In this document: one piece after another, positions 9,160 through 16,167 of the stretch | Position numbering within the stretch: position 1 is the stretch's first letter | Layout: each line of letters starts with the position of its first letter | DNA from: CAYVZU01 sp964455935 | Lineage (GTDB): Bacteria; Fibrobacterota; CAYVZU01 | Direction: 5' to 3' | Assembly: GCA_964455935.1 (NCBI GenBank) | Contig: CAYVZU010000026.1 | Span: 1-34,825, forward strand | DNA: 34,825 bases | Translations under genes and position numbers: made by a program | Notes under the pieces: generated by a model | The model's database searches: none | What the model saw: only the letters and a program-made list of their open reading frames with translations | Told to the model about the DNA's origin: nothing

Positions 9160-9555
9160 ATGGAAATAAATGTTGCCAACGTGTGCAATATTGCCGTAAG
9201 CACATCGAAGGTGATTCAGACAATCCGGAAAGTTCTAAAGGGTGAAGCTCCCAAAACCGGCGGCATTAATGTTGTATTCTGCGATGACCGAAAGATTCTG
9301 GAATTGAACCGGCGCTATCGCCAAATCAGCAAGACCACCGATATCCTGTCATTCCCATTCAACGACTCCGATCTCTTGGGAGAGATCTACATTTCACTGG
9401 AAACCGCGGTTCGCCAGGCTAGAGAAATAGGCCATTCCCTCGAAAAAGAGATCAAGCGGCTCCTCATTCATGGAGCGGTCCACCTTCTGGGTCACGACCA
9501 CAAGGCCCAGAAAGAACGAGAGCAGATGGAATCCGTCGAGGCCAAATACCTTTAG
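9160..9555 (+). CDS. ybeY: Endoribonuclease YbeY (16S rRNA maturation / ribosome quality control)
   Basis: YbeY is a single-strand-specific, zinc-dependent endoribonuclease of the UPF0054 family that acts in the cytoplasm on 16S rRNA 3' maturation and ribosome quality control. The product shows the zinc motif 'HGAVHLLGHDH' near its C-terminus, with the three His ligands, and the upstream family segments 'LNRRYRQISKTTDILSFPF' and 'LGEIYIS'. From ATG 9160 the protein is 131 residues, slightly short of the usual 150. I chose this ATG because 'MEINV' matches the normal YbeY N-terminus; an in-frame ATG at 9094 would add 22 residues that do not resemble the family. No clear Shine-Dalgarno sequence is visible. 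It converges on the metallophosphoesterase gene. The usual neighbours phoH and era are not in the window. Confidence 0.9.
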   Translation: MEINVANVCNIAVSTSKVIQTIRKVLKGEAPKTGGINVVFCDDRKILELNRRYRQISKTTDILSFPFNDSDLLGEIYISLETAVRQAREIGHSLEKEIKRLLIHGAVHLLGHDHKAQKEREQMESVEAKYL

Positions 9556-9564
9556 GAGAGTTTC

Positions 9565-9592
9565 GAGTCACGAGTCGTGAGTTGTGAGCTGA
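9565..9592 (+). repeat. Tandem heptamer repeat, four degenerate copies (GAGTCGT-like)
   Basis: Four consecutive 7-base units follow the ybeY stop: GAGTCAC, GAGTCGT, GAGTTGT, GAGCTGA. The same unit recurs at 13387-13409 and, inverted, at 13456-13470. All three copies are intergenic, which suggests a dispersed repeat family. Confidence 0.65.
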
Positions 9593-9675
9593 AGTCAACG
9601 CCCTAAGCGCTTTTTTGGATATGCATTTTTCTTCCGTGATTTGGTAACCGGAAACTCACTTCTTCCGATCGCAAC

Positions 9676-10413
9676 CTACCTGCCCTTTTCAAGTCGCATC
9701 CCCAAAAAAGCCGGCAGCCCGGCTTTCTCCACTTTGGCCTGTGTCGTTTCCAGATCGTACCCAACCCGCTTTAGCCTGATTTCGTCGAGCTCCTGATCGT
9801 AAATGGCATATCCGCTCCGCGGATCGCCATCGCGCGGTTGCCCTACGCTTCCCACGTTGATCAGGTATTGCCGATCCCGCCGCAAGCGAATCCATTTCTC
9901 CCGCTGCAAGATGATCCGGTCGTTTTCCAGCGTCATAATGAGGGGTGAATGGGTGTGGCCGTGAAAACAGATGCGCCGGTTAAAACTGGCGAAGGCATTG
10001 GAAAGCAGGTCTTCGCTGTCCTCAAACAAGTATTCCCATTGATCGGGGCGAGAGGGCGTGGAATGCGTCAGCAACAGGTCGGGATCTTCGGTCAAGATCA
10101 GGGGAAGCCCGGATAAGAAGGATTTCGACTCGTCATTCAGCCGACCTTGTGTCCATTCCATGGCCAAACAGGCATAGCGCGTAAACGAAGACTGAAAATC
10201 GATACGCCCCAATGCCGCGTGATCGTGATTTCCCGCCACGGTTCTTAAAGCCGCCCGGCGAATCAGGGCAATGCATTCGTTGGGATTGGCGTAATACCCA
10301 ACCAAGTCGCCCAAGCAGAAGATTCGATCCACGGATTCGTTGCAAACATCCGCGAGAATCGCTTCAAGGGCCTCGAGATTTCCATGAATATCCGATAGGA
10401 TCGCGAAGCGCAC
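9676..10413 (-). CDS. Metallophosphoesterase, YfcE/MJ0936-like (calcineurin-like phosphoesterase)
   Basis: The 245-residue product has the full calcineurin-like metal-binding set. 'SDIHGN' supplies D8 and H10, 'GDLVGY' supplies D36, 'GNHDH' supplies N62, H63 and D64, H117 lies in 'LLLTHSTP', and 'HGHTHSP' supplies H151, H153 and H155. These residues build a two-metal phosphodiesterase or phosphatase site. The length and the short cap-less fold fit the YfcE/MJ0936 group of small cytoplasmic phosphodiesterases. The substrate cannot be deduced. The C-terminal 'INVGSVGQPRDGDPRSGYAIYD' region is typical for this group. The gene runs opposite to its neighbours, converging on ybeY and diverging from the small secreted protein gene. 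A role in cyclic-nucleotide or phosphodiester turnover is only a family-level inference. Confidence 0.9.
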   Translation of the reverse strand: MRFAILSDIHGNLEALEAILADVCNESVDRIFCLGDLVGYYANPNECIALIRRAALRTVAGNHDHAALGRIDFQSSFTRYACLAMEWTQGRLNDESKSFLSGLPLILTEDPDLLLTHSTPSRPDQWEYLFEDSEDLLSNAFASFNRRICFHGHTHSPLIMTLENDRIILQREKWIRLRRDRQYLINVGSVGQPRDGDPRSGYAIYDQELDEIRLKRVGYDLETTQAKVEKAGLPAFLGMRLEKGR

Positions 10414-10638
10414 GATTCAGAATTTAACTCCGCCAGGCCATAGAGTCAATGGGCGCCGGCCGACCCAAATTGCCATCAGCTCGGAAAAGCCAATTCGAAG
10501 ATTTGGATGCTGACACCGCCTTCATCACAAAAAGCCAGCGAATATTTCTCCCGCATGGTATGCCTTTTGCGGTTCTATTTATCGAGTACAGCCCCCCTTG
10601 TTCATTTTTAATTCCCACCTATTGTCTGGAGGCCTGCT

Positions 10639-11097
10639 ATGTTTCCCCTCAAGTCCCTTTGGCTCGCATTTTCAGGTTGTATTCTTATCGGAGGAAGCCT
10701 GGCGCTTGTTGCGGCGCAGGATTCCACGGATCTCATTGACAGCCTGCAACGGAAATACCAGACGCCCCCCGCGGATACGCTGGATAGAGGCCCGGGCTGG
10801 CAGGATACGATTAATGGAATGCGGCCCAGGCCGGATACAATGACGCAACCCGATCAGGCCGACACTGCCGGAGACGGGGCGATGACCGATACCGGTGGAG
10901 CAGCCCTGCCTTGTCCCTGCCCTTGCCCTAACGGAGAGGCGGACACAACCTGGCCGGAAAACGGTGATACACTCAACGGGGAGCCATACCCAAAAGATGG
11001 AACCCCGGAACCGGATTCGCAAAACGTCTCTCCAAATGGAACGGATACGATTCCAGCGCCGGCCCAGGATACCATCACGCCCAATACGCCTAGATAA
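10639..11097 (+). CDS. Small secreted Asp/Thr/Pro-rich hypothetical protein with a Cys-Pro repeat
   Basis: I do not recognise this family. The 152-residue product begins with a signal peptide ('MFPLKSLWLAFSGCILIGG', hydrophobic to about residue 24, cleavage near 'VAAQ'). The Cys in 'SGCILIG' is too early and too poorly placed for a convincing lipobox. The mature part is low complexity, rich in Asp, Thr, Pro and Gly, with recurring 'DT' pairs, and near its middle has 'ALPCPCPCPNG', three Cys alternating with Pro. There is no membrane segment after the signal. GGAGG at 10628-10632 gives a good ribosome site, and a hairpin terminator at 11124-11164 closes the gene. It is probably an exported, disordered protein; metal binding by the Cys-Pro stretch is conceivable but unproven. 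Confidence 0.7.
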   Translation: MFPLKSLWLAFSGCILIGGSLALVAAQDSTDLIDSLQRKYQTPPADTLDRGPGWQDTINGMRPRPDTMTQPDQADTAGDGAMTDTGGAALPCPCPCPNGEADTTWPENGDTLNGEPYPKDGTPEPDSQNVSPNGTDTIPAPAQDTITPNTPR

Positions 11098-11123
11098 GCG
11101 AACGGATATGAAAATGAAAGAAT

Positions 11124-11164
11124 GACCGCCCTGGTTCAGAAGGAATCCCGGCGGTCTGGTTTTT
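11124..11164 (+). terminator. Probable rho-independent terminator after the small secreted protein gene
   Basis: GACCGCC (11124-11130) and GGCGGTC (11150-11156) form a perfect 7-bp stem around a 19-base loop. A T-rich tail with five T's (11160-11164) follows. It starts 26 bases after the stop codon at 11097. Confidence 0.65.
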
Positions 11165-11183
11165 GCTTCCCATTCATAAACAA

Positions 11184-11205
11184 ATCCTGCGCTGCGGCGC
11201 AGGAT
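11184..11205. repeat. Perfect 9-bp palindromic hairpin in the 5' leader of the OB-fold gene
   Basis: ATCCTGCGC (11184-11192) is the exact reverse complement of GCGCAGGAT (11197-11205), with a TGCG tetraloop between. It sits 13 bases before the GGAGG ribosome site of the next gene, so it could act in the leader. It could equally be a dispersed mini-palindrome like the pair at 30128-30170. Confidence 0.6.
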
Positions 11206-11228
11206 GAAACCAAACAATGGAGGAACGG

Positions 11229-11705
11229 ATGAGTGCAAGGAGAATTCTGAAAGTCGTGTCAATTGGTCTTCTGGTTTTGGCAACGGGGGCCTCCGCCACC
11301 GGTTCGAAGAAGAAAGGTAAAATGGGTGGCAATGGAGGGATGAACGGCAGCACCATGAGTTCGGGCGCCTATCAGCAGATGTATGATCCATCGACCGAAG
11401 AAACCATTAAGGGATCGATTACCAAAATCGACTCGATCACCCCGGCAACCGATATGGTGCAATTGGTCCGGATCACGGTAAAGACCGACACCGGAACCGT
11501 GTCGGTTCACCTGGCGCCCGCGTCATACCTGCAGGAGCAGCAAGTCACATTGAAGCCCCAGCGAAAAGTTGAGGTGAAAGGCTCCCGCGTCATGTACGAT
11601 GGGAAACCCACGATTCTGGCCTCCTGGATCAAGGCCAACGGAAAAGAAGCCGGGTTGCGGGATACCGGTGACGGCACCCCAAATTGGGATACGCCGAATC
11701 AATAG
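11229..11705 (+). CDS. Periplasmic OB-fold-like protein of unknown function
   Basis: I chose ATG 11229 over ATG 11217 because GGAGG (11219-11223) lies five bases before it. The product is 158 residues. A signal peptide ('RRILKVVSIGLLVLATGASA') is followed by a Lys/Gly/Met-rich linker. A compact domain then starts at 'YDPSTEETIKGSITKIDSI' and runs through 'GTVSVHLAPASYL' and 'KVEVKGSRV' to 'RDTGDGTPNWD'. From memory this pattern resembles a family of small periplasmic OB-fold-like proteins found in Geobacter and related genomes, where a strand ending 'VHLGPAWYL' precedes a 'VTGSRV' strand and a terminal 'LRDxxGxPxW'. The role is unknown; ligand or metal binding at the envelope is a guess. It is flanked by a leader palindrome (11184-11205) and a strong downstream hairpin (11730-11763). 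Confidence 0.75.
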   Translation: MSARRILKVVSIGLLVLATGASATGSKKKGKMGGNGGMNGSTMSSGAYQQMYDPSTEETIKGSITKIDSITPATDMVQLVRITVKTDTGTVSVHLAPASYLQEQQVTLKPQRKVEVKGSRVMYDGKPTILASWIKANGKEAGLRDTGDGTPNWDTPNQ

Positions 11706-11729
11706 CTTGAAGAGAAACATGGCTTCTCG

Positions 11730-11763
11730 TTCCCGAACCGGCATAAACGTGCCGGTTCGGGAA
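11730..11763. terminator. Very stable 14-bp hairpin after the OB-fold gene (terminator-like, no clear T-tract)
   Basis: TTCCCGAACCGGCA (11730-11743) pairs perfectly with TGCCGGTTCGGGAA (11750-11763) across a 6-base loop. It lies 24 bases after the stop at 11705 and 51 bases before the next gene. No T-run follows the stem on either strand, so it may protect the mRNA 3' end or need a partner for termination. Confidence 0.55.
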
Positions 11764-11814
11764 AAAGACGAAGCCCAATGCGCCGCTTTTCCATAGATCT
11801 TTTTTACCCAACGC

Positions 11815-12900
11815 ATGAATCAAAGCACCAGCCTGCGAATTGCCTTTTTTGGCTCCTCTCTCTTATCAGCGTATTGGAATGGAGCAGCCACCTATTACCG
11901 CGGTTTGATCCGCGCTCTAAGCGGACGCGGCCACAGAATTACATTTTACGAACCCGACGCGTTTGAGCGCCAGCAGCACCGCGATATCGCCGAGCCGGAC
12001 TACGCCCGAAGTGTGGTGTACCAAGCCCGCACAGAGAAGGAAGCACTCGATATCGTGCAAGGAGCCAAAGACTTCGACATCCTGGTCAAGACCAGCGGGG
12101 TAGGCGTCTTTGACGAATTGCTGGAAAAAGCGGTCTTGGATATGCGGAGCGATTTGCGCCGGGTGGCATTTTGGGACGTGGACGCCCCGGCAACTTTGGA
12201 GAAGATGGAAACGAACTTGTCGGATCCGCTCCGCCAACTCGTTTCGAATTACGATTTCATTCTGACCTATGGTGGCGGAGATCCCGTGGTGAACCGCTAT
12301 AAAGCAATAGGGGCGCGACAATGCATCCCCATCTACAACGCCCTGGATCCTTTGACCCATTACCCGGTCGCGCCCAAGCCGGAGTATGAAGCGACTCTTG
12401 GATTTTTGGGAAACCGGCTTCCGGACCGCGAGGCCCGCGTGTCCGAATTTTTTTTTCGAGCGGCTCAATTGATCCCCAAAGCGCGATTCATTCTGGGCGG
12501 GAGCGGATGGGACGCGAATATTCCGGCCTTGAACAATGTCCGCTATATCGGCCACGTTTACACCCGCGATCACAACGCATTCAATTCCACTCCAAAAGCC
12601 GTATTGAATGTGAATCGCTCCAGCATGGCGCGCAATGGTTTCTCTCCGGCCACGCGCGTTTTTGAGGCGGCCGGTGCCGGCGCCTGCATCATCACCGATG
12701 CCTGGGAAGGGATCGAAGCGTTCCTGGAGCCCGATCGCGAGTGTCTCGTAGCCGAGGACGGCGCCCAAGTGGCGCGGCTTCTGAAGAAGTTGACGTACAA
12801 ACGAGCCTATCAAATCGGCAAGCGCGCTTTTAAACGCGTGCAAGCACAGCACACGTATGCCCATCGTGCGGCCGAAGTGGAACGGATTCTTCTGGGCTGA
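11815..12900 (+). CDS. CgeB-like glycosyltransferase (GT-B fold, first of two paralogues)
   Basis: The 361-residue product is a GT-B glycosyltransferase of the CgeB / 'glycosyl transferases group 1' type. The N-terminus 'LRIAFFGSSLLSAYWNGAA' is the first Rossmann strand and loop, followed by 'YYRGLIRALSGRGH'. The C-terminal donor-binding part is 'NGFSPATRVFEAAGAGACIITDAW' with the conserved Glu of the sugar-nucleotide site, then a closing 'HTYAHRAAEVERIL' helix. It is clearly paralogous to the protein at 14297-15403: 'AFWDVDAPATL' here matches 'IFYDMDTPVTL' there. No signal or membrane segment is seen, so it acts in the cytoplasm on an unknown acceptor. The start has only a weak ribosome site. 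It stands apart from the operon beginning at 13485, separated by the PRC-barrel gene. Confidence 0.85.
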   Translation: MNQSTSLRIAFFGSSLLSAYWNGAATYYRGLIRALSGRGHRITFYEPDAFERQQHRDIAEPDYARSVVYQARTEKEALDIVQGAKDFDILVKTSGVGVFDELLEKAVLDMRSDLRRVAFWDVDAPATLEKMETNLSDPLRQLVSNYDFILTYGGGDPVVNRYKAIGARQCIPIYNALDPLTHYPVAPKPEYEATLGFLGNRLPDREARVSEFFFRAAQLIPKARFILGGSGWDANIPALNNVRYIGHVYTRDHNAFNSTPKAVLNVNRSSMARNGFSPATRVFEAAGAGACIITDAWEGIEAFLEPDRECLVAEDGAQVARLLKKLTYKRAYQIGKRAFKRVQAQHTYAHRAAEVERILLG

Positions 12901-12915
12901 ACTTTGGTCCGGAGA

Positions 12916-13035
12916 ATGCGAAATGTCGGCCTCGGCATTGGGTTCCTCGTCTGCGATCCGAAATTCAACCTCGCGCCGCGCAACGGCGTGGATTTTGCGC
13001 ACACAATCATCAGTTGGGAAAGGGGCGTACCATGA
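12916..13035 (+). CDS. Possible 39-residue small ORF coupled to the PRC-barrel gene
   Basis: An ATG at 12916 opens a 39-codon frame that ends with TGA at 13033-13035, forming an ATGA overlap with the next start at 13032. The peptide begins 'MRNVGLGIGFLVCDPKFNL' and has no recognised family. GGAG at 12911-12914 is too close to the ATG to be a good ribosome site. In GC-rich DNA such frames arise by chance, so this is only a candidate. Confidence 0.2.
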   Translation: MRNVGLGIGFLVCDPKFNLAPRNGVDFAHTIISWERGVP

Positions 13036-13385
13036 CCGATACCGATGCTCTATCGCAACGGGTATTCTCGGCGACCACCATGATCGGCGATGACGTCATC
13101 AACAATAGCGGCGACAACCTGGGCGAGATTGAGGACTTCATAATTGATTTGCTGACGGGAAAGGTCAATTATGCGATTCTGTCTTTCGAAGGTGTCTTTG
13201 GAATCGGCGAACGGCTTTTCGCCGTTCCCCTGAGCATTTTGTCGATGGACGAGGACGCGCGGTGTTTCGTTCTCAATGCCAGCCGCGAAAAGCTCACGGC
13301 CGCCCCCGGTTTTGAACCGGATCAGTGGCCCAATATGTCCGACCCGGAATGGGCTGCCCAAATCCATAATTACTGGGGGGCCTGA
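13032..13385 (+). CDS. PRC-barrel domain protein
   Basis: The 117-residue product is a single PRC-barrel domain. 'FSATTMIGDDVINNSGDNLGE' followed by 'IEDFIIDLLTGKVNYAILSF' and 'FAVPLSIL' are the usual PRC-barrel strands ('lxGxxVvnxxGexlGkIxdlviD'). PRC-barrel proteins occur in photosynthetic reaction centres, in RimM, and as many small stand-alone stress-linked proteins. This one lacks a RimM N-terminal domain and any membrane segment, so it belongs to the stand-alone type, whose function is poorly known. I prefer ATG 13032 over ATG 13014 because GAAAGGGG lies six bases before it. The heptamer repeats at 13387-13470 follow directly. Confidence 0.85.
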   Translation: MTDTDALSQRVFSATTMIGDDVINNSGDNLGEIEDFIIDLLTGKVNYAILSFEGVFGIGERLFAVPLSILSMDEDARCFVLNASREKLTAAPGFEPDQWPNMSDPEWAAQIHNYWGA

Positions 13386-13386
13386 T

Positions 13387-13409
13387 GAGTCGTGAGCGCC
13401 GTGAGCTTA
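13387..13409 (+). repeat. Heptamer-type repeat (GAGTCGT-like), forward copy
   Basis: GAGTCGT, GAGCGCCGT and GAGCTTA lie in tandem immediately after the PRC-barrel stop codon. GAGTCGTGAG (13387-13396) is exactly repeated in inverted orientation at 13458-13467, so the pair could form a long hairpin ahead of the methyltransferase operon. Confidence 0.6.
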
Positions 13410-13455
13410 GTTTTTGACCGGCAACCGATGACTCCTTGCCTTAGACTTGGGTTTT

Positions 13456-13470
13456 GACTCACGACTCACA
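13456..13470 (-). repeat. Heptamer-type repeat, inverted copy
   Basis: GACTC then ACGACTC on the plus strand are GAGTCGT-type units read on the minus strand. They lie 15 bases before the start of the methyltransferase gene and mirror the copy at 13387-13409. Confidence 0.6.
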
Positions 13471-13484
13471 ACCGGCGACTATTT

Positions 13485-14300
13485 ATGGTAAACACCACCC
13501 TGGAGGCACAGATCTCGAATCCCAGGAGCCCGGTGGAGCAAGAGATTGCGCGTTTGGGTCCGTGGTTTCACAATGTTCATCTTCCCGATGGCGTGCAGAC
13601 CGCCCCGAATCATCCGCTGGGCGATTTTCCCGCATTTAAATGGAACCGGATTGCACCACACCTGCCGGCCGACATGACCGGCTGGAATGTTCTGGACATT
13701 GGATGCAATGCGGGCTACTATTGCTTCGAATTTGCGCGCCGGGGTGCCTGCGTGACCGGCATAGACCTGGACCCGCACTATCTGGAGCAGGCGGCCTGGG
13801 CGGCAAAGCGGCTGGGGCTGGAGAAACGCGTCTCGCTCCGGCGCCTCTCGGTTTACGAACTGGCAGGGGTCGCCGAACAGTACGATCTGGTGGCCTTCAT
13901 GGGACTTTTCTATCATCTGCGTTACCCGCTTCTGGCATTGGATATCGTCACCGAAAAGACCGGCAAACTTCTCCTGTTTCAGACCCTGACCATGCCCGGC
14001 GAGGAGGTTTTTGCGCCGCCGGAGAATCTGGATCTGGCCCAACGCGAACTGCTTAACCGTCCCGGCTGGCCCCGAATGGCATTTATCGAACATTCTCTGG
14101 CCGGCGATTCGACCAACTGGTGGGCACCCAACCACGCCGGCGTTGGGGCCTTGCTTCGGTCGAGCGGATTTAGGTTTGTGGAGAGGATCGATCATGAAAT
14201 CTATCTCTGCACCGGCATCAACGCGGCATCCAGAAAGGAACCGGCCGAGGAAATGCGGTGCGCAGCCGGGCTGGACCGCGGGGCGAAAGGCCCTGTATGA
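13485..14300 (+). CDS. Class I SAM-dependent methyltransferase, TIGR04290-like
   Basis: The 271-residue product has SAM motif I 'VLDIGCNAGYYCFEFARRG' (residues 69-87), an acidic ribose-binding segment 'VTGIDLDPHYL', and 'YDLVAFMGLFYHLRYPLL' in the motif IV to post-IV region. The N-terminal 'LGPWFHNVHLPDGVQTAP' and the later 'FQTLTMPGEEVFAPPENLDL' match my recollection of the TIGR04290 (Rta_06860-type) methyltransferase family. That family is distantly related to the tRNA-modifying CmoB group and is usually found among glycosyltransferase genes. The substrate is unknown; the context suggests a glycan or glycoconjugate. It starts the compact operon that runs to 21062, and its stop overlaps the next start (ATGA at 14297-14300). 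No good ribosome site is visible before ATG 13485. Confidence 0.85.
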   Translation: MVNTTLEAQISNPRSPVEQEIARLGPWFHNVHLPDGVQTAPNHPLGDFPAFKWNRIAPHLPADMTGWNVLDIGCNAGYYCFEFARRGACVTGIDLDPHYLEQAAWAAKRLGLEKRVSLRRLSVYELAGVAEQYDLVAFMGLFYHLRYPLLALDIVTEKTGKLLLFQTLTMPGEEVFAPPENLDLAQRELLNRPGWPRMAFIEHSLAGDSTNWWAPNHAGVGALLRSSGFRFVERIDHEIYLCTGINAASRKEPAEEMRCAAGLDRGAKGPV

Positions 14301-15403
14301 AGATCGTCGTCTTTGGCCTTGCAATCAGTTCCTCGTGGGGAAACGGACATGCGACGCTCTGGCGGGGCCTTGTTCGCGCGCTCAGTGTGCTGGGCCATCG
14401 CGTGGTGTTTTTCGAAAGAGACGTCCCCTATTATGCGGCTCACCGCGATTTTCCCGGAGCACCCGAACTGGAACTGGTTCTCTATCCGGACTGGGACGCG
14501 GTTTCTGGGACCGCGCGTTTTCATTTGGCCGAGGCCGATGCGGCCATTGTCACCTCGTTCTGCCCCGATTCCATTGCCGCCACCCGCCAGATCATGGACT
14601 CGCCGGTGAGGGCAAAAATTTTCTACGACATGGACACGCCGGTCACCCTCAAGTCGCTGGAATCCGGCAAGAGCCCCGCCTACATTGGTCCCGAGGGACT
14701 CAAGGACTTCGACCTGGTATTGAGCTTCACGGGCGGCCGCGCGCTTTCGGCCCTGCGGGACCGCCTGGGGGCGCGCCGCGTGGCCGCTTTATACGGCAGC
14801 GTGGATCCCGAGGTCCATAAACCGGCCCGGCCAACGAACCGGTACCGCTCGGACCTGTCATTCCTGGGGACCTATTCGGCGGACCGGCACGAAGCCCTGT
14901 GCCGGTTTCTTGTCGATCCCGCGCGCAGGCTTCCGCACAAGCTGTTTCGAATTGCGGGCGCCCAATACCCCGGCCATTTTCCATGGACAACCAATCTTTT
15001 CTATATCCAGCATGTACCCCCGCCGGATCACGCCGCGTTCTACAGCGCCTCGCAATGGAGTCTCAATCTCACCCGGGGAACCATGGCCGAAATGGGATTC
15101 TGCCCCTCGGGCCGCCTGTTCGAGGCTGCGGCATGCGGTTCGCCGATTCTCACCGATGAATGGGAGGGGCTCGAGCAGTTCTTCCGGCCTCCCCTTGAAA
15201 TCGTGAAGGTCCGCACGACGGAGGATGTAGTGGCCGCTTTGTCAATGGGCCCGCAGCAGCGCCAGGAGATCGCACGGGCCGCGCGCAAACGCGCGCTGGA
15301 GAACCACACGGCCCAACAGCGCGCCGCCGAACTCGAAACCCTTCTCCATCAGGTCACAATGGCTAGGCCGCCCGCGGCATCCGACCGGCATGGGGCCCTA
15401 TGA
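14297..15403 (+). CDS. CgeB-like glycosyltransferase (second paralogue)
   Basis: From ATG 14297, which overlaps the methyltransferase stop as ATGA, the product is 368 residues. An earlier in-frame ATG at 14258 would place 13 unlikely residues inside the upstream gene. The N-terminal strand 'MKIVVFGLAISSSWGNGHA' and 'LWRGLVRALSVLGHRVVFF' parallel the protein at 11815-12900, as do 'FYDMDTPVTL', 'VPPPDHAAFYSAS' and 'GFCPSGRLFEAAACGSPILT'. It is a GT-B fold, cytoplasmic glycosyltransferase of the CgeB / group 1 type. The donor is probably supplied by the nucleotidyltransferase encoded next, whose start overlaps this stop (15400-15403). The acceptor is unknown. Confidence 0.87.
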   Translation: MKIVVFGLAISSSWGNGHATLWRGLVRALSVLGHRVVFFERDVPYYAAHRDFPGAPELELVLYPDWDAVSGTARFHLAEADAAIVTSFCPDSIAATRQIMDSPVRAKIFYDMDTPVTLKSLESGKSPAYIGPEGLKDFDLVLSFTGGRALSALRDRLGARRVAALYGSVDPEVHKPARPTNRYRSDLSFLGTYSADRHEALCRFLVDPARRLPHKLFRIAGAQYPGHFPWTTNLFYIQHVPPPDHAAFYSASQWSLNLTRGTMAEMGFCPSGRLFEAAACGSPILTDEWEGLEQFFRPPLEIVKVRTTEDVVAALSMGPQQRQEIARAARKRALENHTAQQRAAELETLLHQVTMARPPAASDRHGAL

Positions 15404-16167
15404 GCCAATCCGCTCTTTGGGGCATTATTCCGGCCGCGGGCATGGGAACACGGATCCAGCCTCTGGCATTTTCGAAGGAGCTTTTGCCGGTCGGCAGCCA
15501 AATGGACGACGGCCGCGAACGGCCGCGCGCCGTGAGCGAATATCTGGTGCACCGCATGATCCGGGCCGGCGTTTCGCGCATCAATGTGGTCATCGCGCCG
15601 GGAAAATCGGACATCCTTTCTTACTATGGAGGCGAGGTGGCGGGGGCCCATGTGTCTTACACGGTACAGCCGCAACCACTGGGTTTGTGCGATGCCTTGT
15701 TCCGGCCGCTTCCGCTGATACCCGACGATGCCGTGGTAACGGTCGGCCTCCCCGACACGGTCTGGTTTCCCGAGGATGGCCTGCGTGTTCTTCCGCAACA
15801 CTGCCTGTCGTTTCTATTGTTCCCGGTCGAAAAGCCGGCTTTTTATGACGCCGTGGTCACGGATGCGGACGGCCGCGTGCAGCGTATTCAGGTCAAACAT
15901 CCGGCACCGGATTCCAACTGGATCTGGGGCGCCTTCAAGCTGCCCGCGCGCGTGTACCGCAACCTCCATTCGTTGTGGTCGGGCCGAGACCGCCGCGACG
16001 AGTACTTTGGGACTCTCGTCAACGCCTACCTGGAGGCCCGCGGAGAAGCCGTTGGGATCCAGGCCGGCACCTCGTATGTCGATGTGGGAACCCTAAACGG
16101 CTATCGCGAGGCCATCCGTCTGCTAAGCCGGGCTCCATCCGGCGTCGAAGGGGAACGCCATGGTTGA
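15400..16167 (+). CDS. Sugar-1-phosphate nucleotidyltransferase (RmlA/GalU-type)
   Basis: The enzyme would join a sugar-1-phosphate to an NTP, releasing pyrophosphate. The 255-residue product has the signature 'IIPAAGMGTRIQPLAFSKELLP' split over its first 32 residues, with the nucleotide-binding Gly-rich loop and the catalytic Lys in 'SKELLPVG'. 'TVGLPDTVWF' supplies the metal-binding Asp, and 'SYVDVGTLNGYREA' closes the domain as in RmlA, GalU and related NDP-sugar pyrophosphorylases. No hexapeptide acyltransferase tail is present, and the length fits the short group. The sugar specificity cannot be read from the sequence. It overlaps both neighbours: ATGA with the upstream glycosyltransferase and 8 bases with the glycosidase-like gene at 16160. 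Confidence 0.88.
   Translation: MSQSALWGIIPAAGMGTRIQPLAFSKELLPVGSQMDDGRERPRAVSEYLVHRMIRAGVSRINVVIAPGKSDILSYYGGEVAGAHVSYTVQPQPLGLCDALFRPLPLIPDDAVVTVGLPDTVWFPEDGLRVLPQHCLSFLLFPVEKPAFYDAVVTDADGRVQRIQVKHPAPDSNWIWGAFKLPARVYRNLHSLWSGRDRRDEYFGTLVNAYLEARGEAVGIQAGTSYVDVGTLNGYREAIRLLSRAPSGVEGERHG

Noticed and set aside
11917..13002. 361-codon minus-strand frame almost mirroring the first CgeB-like gene
   Set aside because: Long antisense frames are common in GC-rich coding DNA. The plus strand has the recognisable glycosyltransferase and the antisense product has no motif.
13479..14324. 281-codon minus-strand frame over the methyltransferase
   Set aside because: Antisense to a clear SAM methyltransferase; no motif or ribosome site.
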